Shown piece by piece: positions 8,948 through 18,200 of a stretch of DNA of 64,000 bases. Source of the DNA: Planctomycetota bacterium (GTDB lineage Bacteria > Planctomycetota > Phycisphaerae > Phycisphaerales > UBA1924); contig JAFEBP010000009.1 of the NCBI GenBank assembly GCA_018242605.1, positions 231,010-295,009 of the forward strand, written 5' to 3'. The notes beneath the pieces were generated by a model. The model did not search any database and was not told the DNA's origin. It saw only the letters and a program-made list of their open reading frames with translations. The stretch's first letter is position 1. Every line of letters begins with the position of its first letter. Both the position numbers and the translations under genes were made by a program.

Positions 8948-11152
8948 TCAATATGAGAGAGTGAGCATGAAATGGAGTTCGTTGTCGCCGGGCTGGGTGT
9001 CGGCCTCGCCGGTGCTGGGGTTGATCTCCCCCACCGCCTTGAGCGCAACACCCCAATCCAGCCGCACGCTGACGTTCCTGCGGAACAGGAGCTCGGCGCC
9101 GACACCGACGGAAAGCAGCGTGTCCGGCGTCTCGCCCGGCTGCTTGTTGTTCTGGTTGACCGAGCCCCAATCGAAGAATGTTTTGAGGATCAAATCCCAG
9201 TCGGCGCGACCGAAAGCCTGCTGGGGAGCCCAGCGGAAATCCTTGCCGGCCCAACTGGGCATGCGGTAGCGACCGATGCTGCCGGGCTCGCTGACGGCGA
9301 AGTAGTTGGGCACGTGGAAGCGGTACTCAACGGTGCCGACGATGACGTTGTCGCCCGCCGCGAGACTCTCTTTGTAGCCGCGGACGGAGAACATGCCGCC
9401 CGCGACTTCTTCCTCGTTGGGGATGAGGCGGTCGTCGGTGACGGCCCACTGGCCGCGGGTGGAGATGGCCACCTCGTTGGCCAGGGAGGTAAAGCCCTTG
9501 CCCTGCGCGCCCTGGAACCAGCCCAGCCGGTTGAACAGCGGCTCCATGAACGCGGTCTGCTCCGCCGAGAAGCGGATCACGCCCCAGTATTCGTCAACGT
9601 CGGGACGGCCGAGCAGGTCCTTCTGCGCGGGGTCCAGCCCGTCGAAGTTCGTGTAGTACAGGGCCTGCACCTGGCTGGCCATGTCGTCGGTGAAGCGTTC
9701 GAGATTCAGGCCGAAGTAGCCCTCGACGAAGTTGTCCTGGCCGGTCTGATCAACGGCGGTGTTGTCGACCTTCACGTCCTGCCACCGGATGCCGCCGATG
9801 GCGTCCAGGAACAACTGCTTCCGTTGCCAGATGTTGCCGATGAGTTCCGCGCCGGCGAGGATGTTCTGACCGCTGAAGTTCTCCTGTGAGAATCCGATTT
9901 CCGAAGCGTCGTACTCGGAGTACGAGCCGTAGGCCCGCAGCGCGAGCCTGTCGGAAAGGAGCGGGAACTTGTACGAGGCCGTCACCGTGTTCGACGCGTC
10001 GAAGTTGCCCGTGATGTAGTCAAGGGCCAGGACGTCGTCGTGCTTGGTGAGCTGATTGTGGACGAAGCCGAAGCGTTCTCGCCACTCGCTGGTCTGCTCC
10101 GTGCCGGTGTTGGAGACCTGGAAGTACGCCGTCCACGGCTTGCTCTCGGTGACGAGGTAGTCGAGCGTGACGCTCTCGGGCTCGCTGCCCGGCGAGACCG
10201 CCACGTCCACGCGCCGGCCCGGGTGGCGGTTCAAGCGGTAGACAAAGTCGTCCATCAGGCCGCGGTTGACCAGGTCGCCGGTCTGCACCGGCGACTGGGC
10301 GCGGATGCGGTTGTGCACGGGGTCATCGGGGCTGACGCGTGAGAGCTTGCCTTCATCGATCTTGCTCTCGAGCCGTTCGCCGCTGGGGATCGTGCGCACT
10401 TCTTCGATGCGTCCGGTCCACACGATGAGGCGCAGGTCGCTGGTCTTGCCGCCGCGCAGGTCCGCGCCCTCGGGATCGATCATGTCCTCGGCCGGGTGCG
10501 AGAAGACCGCGATGAACCCGATGCGGTTCATGTAATCGATGATCGCCTGGTTCACCTCGCGCAGGGCGCTGGTGTGAAAGTACGTCTCGCCGCCCTCGGC
10601 CACGTCGCGCAGACGCACGGTGACGATGGGCAGGCCGCGGGGAATCGGCCGCCCGCTCAGGTCCCGCTTGGAAGCGCCGTCGGCCCTGAGTTCGTAGGGA
10701 GATACGTACCCCTGCGGCGTCGCGGCGAGCTTCACTTCGACGTTGAGCAGGTCGTCCGCGGGCGGGTGCTGATCGTGCTGGGTGTGCCACTCGATCAGGA
10801 AGCGACCCACGCGATACCGGTTGCCGTCGCCCTCCACCACTCCCTGCGCGGCCTTGCCGTCATCAGCGGCCGCCGCCTTGGCGGGCTCGGCCTTCGCGTC
10901 CTGCGCCTTGGCGTCGGGCGCTTTGGCGTCGGCGGGCTTGGCCGCCGGCTCGGCCTTGGGCGCCACGGGCTTGGGTGCGGCGCCCACATCGTTGATGTCA
11001 ACGGGCGGCGGGTCCTGCTTGTCCTGCGCGCGGGCGTGGCCCGCGGCGGCGATCAGCGCCGCAGCGAGCGCGACCCCGGCGCTGCGCGCCATTCTCTTGC
11101 TCGATTGCCGGGTTCGCGAGCCGTTGGATTCCGCAAGCGCGATTCGGTTCAT
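8948..11152 (-). CDS. TpsB-type outer-membrane transporter (ShlB/FhaC/HecB family)
   Basis: Outer-membrane beta-barrel predicted to secrete the TpsA protein encoded 122 bases downstream. The 734-residue protein starts with a signal peptide (about 20-43, ending GHARAQ), then an Ala/Lys/Pro/Asp-rich linker with repeated DAKA/PAKA units (about 50-100), a POTRA-like region (about 160-330) and a C-terminal barrel. Family hallmarks are MFSVRGYKES, matching the VRGY motif of the plug loop L6, the late KTFFDWGSV strand, and a last strand ending FMLTLSY with an aromatic residue. It is longer than typical TpsB proteins (about 550-590) because of the linker. The ATG has GAGGAG five bases upstream. Position directly before tpsA on the same strand supports an obligate pair. 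Confidence 0.9.
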   Translation of the reverse strand: MNRIALAESNGSRTRQSSKRMARSAGVALAAALIAAAGHARAQDKQDPPPVDINDVGAAPKPVAPKAEPAAKPADAKAPDAKAQDAKAEPAKAAAADDGKAAQGVVEGDGNRYRVGRFLIEWHTQHDQHPPADDLLNVEVKLAATPQGYVSPYELRADGASKRDLSGRPIPRGLPIVTVRLRDVAEGGETYFHTSALREVNQAIIDYMNRIGFIAVFSHPAEDMIDPEGADLRGGKTSDLRLIVWTGRIEEVRTIPSGERLESKIDEGKLSRVSPDDPVHNRIRAQSPVQTGDLVNRGLMDDFVYRLNRHPGRRVDVAVSPGSEPESVTLDYLVTESKPWTAYFQVSNTGTEQTSEWRERFGFVHNQLTKHDDVLALDYITGNFDASNTVTASYKFPLLSDRLALRAYGSYSEYDASEIGFSQENFSGQNILAGAELIGNIWQRKQLFLDAIGGIRWQDVKVDNTAVDQTGQDNFVEGYFGLNLERFTDDMASQVQALYYTNFDGLDPAQKDLLGRPDVDEYWGVIRFSAEQTAFMEPLFNRLGWFQGAQGKGFTSLANEVAISTRGQWAVTDDRLIPNEEEVAGGMFSVRGYKESLAAGDNVIVGTVEYRFHVPNYFAVSEPGSIGRYRMPSWAGKDFRWAPQQAFGRADWDLILKTFFDWGSVNQNNKQPGETPDTLLSVGVGAELLFRRNVSVRLDWGVALKAVGEINPSTGEADTQPGDNELHFMLTLSY

Positions 11153-11279
11153 TCATGCTCCTCACTACACGCCGTCCGGGATGGACGGGGTCTCCTTCGC
11201 CGCGATCCGACCTAAGGATTGTGCCAGTGTACGTCCGCCCACAATACGCAGTCCGCAGCAACATGTCGATATGAACCAC

Positions 11280-14200
11280 TCAACGAGAGGGCGCGGGGAT
11301 GTACGCCGCGTTGTCCGTCAACTGCTTCCACGGCGCGACGCCCGCGCCCGCACCCGCCGCCTTGCTCGCCGAGAACGCCAGCCGAATCCCCACATCTGAG
11401 AATCCCTCTCGGGCCTGCGTCCACCCCACCGTCTGGGGCGTCCGCGGGTCGATGGCCTTGTTCGAAAGCGCCGACCCGCCGATCACGCGCACCTTCTCGC
11501 CGCGCCCGAGCAACGACTCGACCGCCGCCGCCGTCACCGGCGCTGCGTCCGCCGCCGCGGCATCCTCGTACACGTACTCGGCGACATTGCCCACCAGGTT
11601 CTGGAACGCCCCGCCGCCCTCGCCCGACGCGGCGCACGGCGCGAACCACAACCGCCCGTCATCGGCCTCGGTCGCGGCATCACCGTCCTGCGCAGGGCTG
11701 GCCTTGGCCATGCCCGTGGGCCAGAAGGCGCCCGCCGCGGGCCACGTCGCTTCGACTCCCTGACGCGACAAGGACTGGACGTATAGATATTGCTTGCGCC
11801 AAGTAGCGTCGCGCAAGTTGGCGTTCGGCGGCGTCTCCTTGCCGGCCGCGGCCAACCACTCTTCCGATGTCGGAAGGCGGCAGCCAACCAAACGTGCCGC
11901 GAACATCGCCGCCTGAGGCGATACGTATTGCATCGGGTCGGCCCCGCTGGGGGGCGCTGGGGCCTTGACATCAGTGCTGTAGTACGGCTTCCCACCCAAA
12001 TCGGTGATCGGTAGCCAACCCGCGCCGGGGTCATTCACCCCAGGTTTGGGAATGGCGATGAGTTCCGGGGCGCGACGGCTCCAAACCCACACGCGCGGCC
12101 CGGTTCGGACGTCCTTGGCCGCTGGGTCGCTCATGAACCGCTTGATCTCGTCCCACTTGTTGGCCCCCGAGATCGCGTCGAGGTACAAGCCCACGGGAAG
12201 CTCGTTGGAGCCCAGGAACGCGACCTTCTCAGTGCCCGGAATCTCGACGCGTCGGAACTCGAGCCGGTGGGTGGCGCCACCCCGCGACCAGGTGTACGCC
12301 GCACCGCCCTCCATCGGGACGAACGCCCAACCGGCAGCGCCCGGGCCCAGCTTGGAAAGGTCTACATCAGGAGCCTTCTCAACCAGATCCTTGAGGCCGG
12401 TCAGGAACGGCGCGGCGGCGGGCAGATTGAAGCCGCCCAGAGACGACGCCTCATCGAGGAACTTGGCGCCGGCGGCCTTGAGCTCCGCGCTCTTGGGTGT
12501 GCCCGCGAGCATGGGGCGCAACTGGCCGACGAACTTGTGCTGGGCAAGGTTGTACCTGATCCACACCGGCAGGGCCGCGATGGCCGCGTCACCCGCGCCG
12601 AACGTCTGGCCGGCCGCGAGGGCCTTGTCCAGGCCGTCGCCGGTGCCACCTCTCGCGAGAACGTAGTTGGTCCAGACGCGCGTCGAGGACGCGCCGGCAC
12701 GGGCCGCGGCCGCCTTCTGCGGTTCGCCGGGGAGCTTCGCCACCGCCTTGACGATCGGGTCCTTGGCGAGGTCAACGGCCTGAGACAGTCCCGCATCATC
12801 GGCGGGCCAACCGATCGCCGCAAGCCGGTCCCACGCCGCGAGCGCCTTGGCGACGCCCTGAGGGTTGCTGTCGGTGGCTCCTTCACGGAGTTCCTGCACC
12901 AACGTCGCCGGGGCGGACTCCTTGGAGATGGCGCGCAGTTCATCGATCCGCGTGGTCAGCGTCGAAAGCGAAGCGCCCAGGTCCTTCGCGACCGGGGCTG
13001 ATGTCAGCGCCGTGGCCGCCGCGTCGAGCGTGCGTCCGCCATCGAGCTGAGCATCCAGACCCTGGCCCATCGCCATGGCATGGGCCAGAGATGCCGCGAG
13101 GCCCGCGTGATCCACCAGTTGCTTCTGCCAGGCCTTTTCCGAATCAGCCACCGCCTTGAGTTTGGCCGCGTCGCCGGTGACGGCGGCACGGGCGGCCTCG
13201 CTTGCCGCGGCGTCGCGGTGCGAGGACATCACCGCCTGGATGGCGCCGATGTCAAAACCCGGCTCCTTCGAGACTGTGCCTTCCAGCGTCGCCGCCGGGC
13301 CCAGTTGCTTCTCCGCCTCGGCCATCCGAGAGCCGAGTTCGGCGAGCCGGGACTTGGCGGCCGCCCACCCATCCTCCGCCTTGATGCTGCTCACGGCGTC
13401 GGCCCAAGCCCGGGCAAAGGCGTCATCCTTGGAGGGCGACGGTTGTGCCTTGGCGTACGCGCGGATGCGATCGGCAACGCCGGTCAAGCCAGCGGCGATG
13501 TCCTTTTCGACCGCCGCGAGGTCCTCGTTCACCCCGTCGACGGCGCGGCGCACCGCGTCGCGGCTGGAGTCGGTGAGCGGCATCGCCCGGGCAAGTTCGG
13601 CCCGCTCGGCGAGCTTCTTGAGTCGTTCGGCAAAGGATGAATCGGCGGGCTTGCCCTCCGCGGCCAGTTCCGTGTTCAACCGTTCGATCGACGCGGTCGC
13701 GCGGGCCAGATCGGTGCGGAACGTCCACGCGGCCCGGGGATCGTCCCCGCTCTTGATCTCGGCGGGTTTGAGAGCCGGTTTGGCGGGCTCCGCAGGCTTG
13801 GCCTCCGGCGGCTTGGTTTCCGCCGGTTTGTTTTCCGCGGCTGGCTTGGCGGGCTCGGGCTTGATCGCTTCCGTCTTGGGAGTTTCGGGCTTTGAAGGCT
13901 CGGGCTTCGCGGGCTCGGGCTTCGCCGGTTCCGCCTTCGGCGCCGCGGCGACTTTGGGCGGCTCGGCCTTGGCCGGTTCAGACTTCGCGGGCTCGTTGGA
14001 GGCTGATGGCGGCGCGGGCTGAGCGCCCCCGCCGCACTTGGCGATGGAGAGGATCACGACCCCGAGCGCCACCAGACCAACACCCGCGACAGGAACAACC
14101 CAACTTTTGGCCGTGCTCGCCGCACCCTCCCCGGGTGCGGTCGGCGCCTGCGTGGCGGGCTTCACTTCGGTCAGTTGGCCGCTGCTCCACGCTTGGATCT

Positions 14201-15125
14201 TGCGATCGGCGGTCGCTACGAAATCTGACGGCAGCGTGTACGGCACCCGGCTCGCCGCCGCCAACCCCTGCTCGTTGGCCCGCACGCAAAACAGGCTCGC
14301 GGGCACGGGGTCGCCGACGATGATGTCCAGCCACGGCTGGCCGTTGGGCTCGATGACCAGCATCGGCGCATTGGCGGACAGTTCCTGACGCAGCAGGGCC
14401 ATCCAGGCGCGGGCGCCGTCTCCCGGGCCTCCCAGACACTTGGGAACCCGAACATGCGAGGGAGCGAGCACGCCCGTGCCTGTGCGCGTGCGGCTGGCGC
14501 CGGGCTTGTACGCCCCCATCTCGCGATCCATCTCGTAGAGAATGCGGTGCAGACCCAGCCGCGGCGTGCCTTCGGTATCCAGATCCGCGTGAGACGCCAG
14601 GTTCTTGAGCAGCGTGGCGTCGCTGGTGCCCCCCTCGGGCGCGACGGTCAGCAGCGCCGTGGCGTCCTCCAGCTCCCGCCGGCAGGCGCCCACCGCGGCC
14701 CGCACCGCGTCTGCGGTCTTGCCCGCGACGCACTTGGCCTCGACCGCTTCAAGGCGCGGCAGGATCTGAGAAATGGCCCACCACTGCGGCACCCCCTCGA
14801 TCTGAGCGGCCACGACCATCGGGTATTTCGTGCGGCCCTTGCCGTCGCTGCTCGACCACAAGCGCCCGACGATGACGCTGTCCTTGTCCTTCCAGTAGAA
14901 CACGTGGCTGAACGCCGCGAGCCGCTTGTTCTCTTCGAGCTTCTCCCACGCGCCTGCGTCGATGTTGCCGGCCATGCCCTCGGTGTACATCACGCGCTTG
15001 ACGCGGACGAGCGTGTCCGAGTCCAGGCCGATCTCTTCGATGTGGTCGTCCCAGCCGGGGTGCTTGCCAAACGCCACGGCGTGAACACGAACCTTGCCAG
15101 TCCCGTTCTTTGTTTGCGTTGCCAC
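11280..15125 (-). CDS. TagF domain - transmembrane - FGE/SUMF1-like domain fusion, T6SS-associated
   Basis: Predicted inner-membrane regulator or structural partner of the T6SS encoded upstream. Residues 1-310 resemble TagF/ImpM, known in other bacteria as a post-translational repressor of T6SS; the start carries FGKHPGWDDH (19-28) and later YWKDKDSVIVGRLWSS and YPMVVAA. A membrane helix follows (about 342-363), then a PAKPE-type Pro/Lys/Glu linker (about 368-458) fit to cross the periplasm, a long helical region, and a C-terminal FGE-sulfatase (SUMF1) fold (about 990-1245) with GCRLPTSEEWLAAAG, NLVGNVAEYVYED, VIGGSALSN and a GIRLAFS end. The paired catalytic cysteines of true FGE are not in the final segment, so it is probably binding or structural. 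Start is GTG with AGGA ten bases before it. The domain order is read directly; function is inferred. Confidence 0.82.
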   Translation of the reverse strand: MATQTKNGTGKVRVHAVAFGKHPGWDDHIEEIGLDSDTLVRVKRVMYTEGMAGNIDAGAWEKLEENKRLAAFSHVFYWKDKDSVIVGRLWSSSDGKGRTKYPMVVAAQIEGVPQWWAISQILPRLEAVEAKCVAGKTADAVRAAVGACRRELEDATALLTVAPEGGTSDATLLKNLASHADLDTEGTPRLGLHRILYEMDREMGAYKPGASRTRTGTGVLAPSHVRVPKCLGGPGDGARAWMALLRQELSANAPMLVIEPNGQPWLDIIVGDPVPASLFCVRANEQGLAAASRVPYTLPSDFVATADRKIQAWSSGQLTEVKPATQAPTAPGEGAASTAKSWVVPVAGVGLVALGVVILSIAKCGGGAQPAPPSASNEPAKSEPAKAEPPKVAAAPKAEPAKPEPAKPEPSKPETPKTEAIKPEPAKPAAENKPAETKPPEAKPAEPAKPALKPAEIKSGDDPRAAWTFRTDLARATASIERLNTELAAEGKPADSSFAERLKKLAERAELARAMPLTDSSRDAVRRAVDGVNEDLAAVEKDIAAGLTGVADRIRAYAKAQPSPSKDDAFARAWADAVSSIKAEDGWAAAKSRLAELGSRMAEAEKQLGPAATLEGTVSKEPGFDIGAIQAVMSSHRDAAASEAARAAVTGDAAKLKAVADSEKAWQKQLVDHAGLAASLAHAMAMGQGLDAQLDGGRTLDAAATALTSAPVAKDLGASLSTLTTRIDELRAISKESAPATLVQELREGATDSNPQGVAKALAAWDRLAAIGWPADDAGLSQAVDLAKDPIVKAVAKLPGEPQKAAAARAGASSTRVWTNYVLARGGTGDGLDKALAAGQTFGAGDAAIAALPVWIRYNLAQHKFVGQLRPMLAGTPKSAELKAAGAKFLDEASSLGGFNLPAAAPFLTGLKDLVEKAPDVDLSKLGPGAAGWAFVPMEGGAAYTWSRGGATHRLEFRRVEIPGTEKVAFLGSNELPVGLYLDAISGANKWDEIKRFMSDPAAKDVRTGPRVWVWSRRAPELIAIPKPGVNDPGAGWLPITDLGGKPYYSTDVKAPAPPSGADPMQYVSPQAAMFAARLVGCRLPTSEEWLAAAGKETPPNANLRDATWRKQYLYVQSLSRQGVEATWPAAGAFWPTGMAKASPAQDGDAATEADDGRLWFAPCAASGEGGGAFQNLVGNVAEYVYEDAAAADAAPVTAAAVESLLGRGEKVRVIGGSALSNKAIDPRTPQTVGWTQAREGFSDVGIRLAFSASKAAGAGAGVAPWKQLTDNAAYIPAPSR

Positions 15126-15219
15126 TGGTAGAGTTCCTGTCTGGACCGTCGGGGGTCCACCGGTCCGATAGCGGTATCGACCCGGGCGAAAGATGAGCGC
15201 CCGGGCGGGCCGTCCGTTC

Positions 15220-18200
15220 TTACTTGGGCCAGTCGGTGTCCTTGGGCCACTCGGTGGCCGCGGGGAGCGGGGTCTCAGCGTTCACATCAAGCACGAGAAG
15301 CACGTAGTGACGGCCATCGGCTGTCTTGGGCGCGATGATCCACTTTCCGTTGAGGAACTTGGAGTTCGCGTCGGTGAGGATGGCCCGCATCGGGCCCCAC
15401 TCGCTCGCGTTGCCGTTGGCCTGGGCTCCCACCATCACGGTGGCTTCGGGCGGCGTCTTGATGCCCTGCTTCTTGGACGGATCATCGGTAAAGAGCTTGA
15501 CCTCCACCGAAGCCGAGCCCGGGATGGTCGCCACGCACTGCGCGGCGTCCGCGGCGCTCAGCGTGAGCAGGTTGCCGATGTTCGCGCTGCCTTTGAACTC
15601 GCCGCCGACCCAGATGTGAGCGTACTGGTACGTGCCGCCGGCCTCCTGCGAGCCCGACGGCGCGGGGGCCCCATCACGGGAAGCGCCCAGGAAGTTGATC
15701 GACATCTTGACCGGCTTCTCGGTGGCCTTGAGAGACTTCTGGAGCTTGCCGAACCACTCGGGGACGCCGTCGCCCTTGAGGTAACCCTCGCCCGCCATGC
15801 GGGACATGATCCGCTGCAGGCGCGAATCGCCCAGGTCCTCGCCGCCCGAAGACTGTTTGCCGGAGGCCTCGGTGCCGCCGATCTTGGAAGCCGCCTCGCG
15901 GACGCTCGCCACTTGCGCGGGCGAAAGGTCCGGCAGCGTCGCCGCGCCGGTCGCTAGCGGGACAGCTCGCGCGGCGATCAGCTCGGCCCAGGCCTTGTCA
16001 AGCTCGTCGCCGCTGGCGTTGGCCAGCAGGTCAAAGCCGTTGGCGAGGAACTCGTTGAAGTAGAGCACGTAACGGCTGTCGCTGCGGCTCTTGACATACC
16101 CGGAGAAATACGTCTCCTTGGCCTCGCGGGCCCGGTACTTGCGCAGCAGGATGTTGCGCGCATCCTTGGGCTTTTCGCTCGCCAGCGACTTCCACGGGTC
16201 CAGCAACTCGTCCTTGGCGCGGGTCGCAAAGTCCAGCGTGCCGTTCACGCCCGCGTACGCGGCCTTCACCTCGTCGATCGCGCTCTTGAGAGCCTCGGCG
16301 CTCGCCATGGCCGGGGGCATCTTCTCCAGGGCGCCCACGCAGCGTTCCTTGACCTGGTTCAGGCGGCCCGCCAAGGCGGCCTGGTCCAGCCCCTTCACCG
16401 CGTTGGAGAAGGCGTCCCACTGCTTGCAGTTGGGCTTGGCCGAGACCAGCGCCTCGTTCTTCCAATAATCGATGTACGCCTTCGCGTACTCGGTGGCGGC
16501 CCGGCGGCCCGCCGCACGCGCCGGCAGCTTGCCCAGCTCCTCGCGGGCGACAACCACCGCGCCGGCTTCGCTGTCGATCGAGCCTTCGATCGCGGCCCAC
16601 GCGCCCAGAATCGCGATCGCCCCTTCGGGCACGAACTGAGAATTGAACTTGCTCGGAGGATCAACATCCATCTCCGTCAGCGCCAGGCGGGGCCGCTCCA
16701 GCGCCGACTGCTTGACCGTGCCCGCGTCGATCAGCGACTGCGTGGCCTTTTCCGCGGCCTTGCCCACGCTGATCGAATCCGCCCAGCACTCCTCGCCCAT
16801 CGCCGCGGCGATCAGGTTGTGCCGGGCCCAGCCGGTGGCGATGTTGGAGGCCCGCGTCGCCGCGGTGACGCTGCGCTGCAGGCGGGTCTGCTCGGCCTTC
16901 AGGCCACCGCCGGCCCATTGACCCAAGCGATCGAGCTTCTTGCCGCGAGCGTCCTGATCGTCGGCCAGCTTCTTGTTGCGGTCGGCCATCACGGTCGAAA
17001 CGCCCTTGGGATCGGCCACGGGCTTGTCGGCCTCGGTCATCACGTCGCCGGCGATCTTGTGAGCGCCGAAGCGGGTTTCGTACAGACGCGCGTCGTCGTT
17101 GTCGGCCTTGCCCGGGGTGAGCAGGTACGCCACCTTCTCCAGGCGGCCGCGGGTGGCCTCGATCGCCTTGGCCACGCCCTCCAGGGCCTTGGTCGCCTCG
17201 CTGCTGGCCTTTTTGTCATCGAGCGAATCGGTCAGCTTCGCCAGCGTCGGCGGGGTCGCGCCGGCGTCCTTGGGCGGGAGCTGCACGCGCAGCACGCCCA
17301 GCGTGGTCACGATGTCCTTGCGCATCGCTTCGCCCGCCGCGGCGAGCAACTGAGTCGGATTCGCGACCTCGTCCTTCTTGAACTGGCCGACCTTCTGATC
17401 CAGCGAGTCCTTCGCGTCAGAGACCGCGGCGATCTTCTTGCGGTATTCCGCGGCGAACTGCTTGTACCCCTCGGCCGAGGCCTTGGCGGCGGAATCACCG
17501 CCCGATTCGGCCGCGAGCCACGCCAGCGGTCCGTCGTACGCCGTCTCGGCGGCGTCGAACTTCTCGAGCGTGTCGCACAGGTCCACCAACCGGCCCAGGT
17601 CGTTGCCGGGGCCGGGCTTCACCTCGGACAGCTTGGCGAGCAGACTCTTGGAGGCCGACTCGACCACGCCCCAGGCGTACTCGCGGCTGTTGCCGAAGAG
17701 GCCTTCGCTCGCCTCGTCGCGCTTCTTGTCTCCGTCGGTCGTGGGCCAGCCTTCCGGGTAGGCCCGCGCGACGGCGGTGCCCAATCGCTCGAGTTCGCGG
17801 CTGTCCATCTTCGCGTACTCGGCCTCGCCCATCGCGTACCGGGCGAGCACCGCGACGTCGACGAGCTGCCAGGTGCTCTTGCGGCCGGCCTTGACCGGCG
17901 GGTTGTCCACCGGAGCGGCGCCCTCGGCCAGGGTGTGCATGCGAACCAACTGCGCGAGGGCCTTGACCGCCGGCTCGGGCCACTGCTGCTCCTTCACGAG
18001 CTTCTCACGCACCGTCTGGAGGAGCGGCACCAGCATCGTGCTCTCCACCACCGCGCGGTGGGCGAGCGTCTGACGCAGGCCGTAGCCCTTGCTCGAAGCG
18101 CCGGCGAGCGCCGCGGCGGGAGCGCCGGCCCAGCCCAGCGAGATATCACTCGTGTGCTCGGCGGTCTCCGCGACCAGTTCGGCGCGGGTCTTGACGCCCT

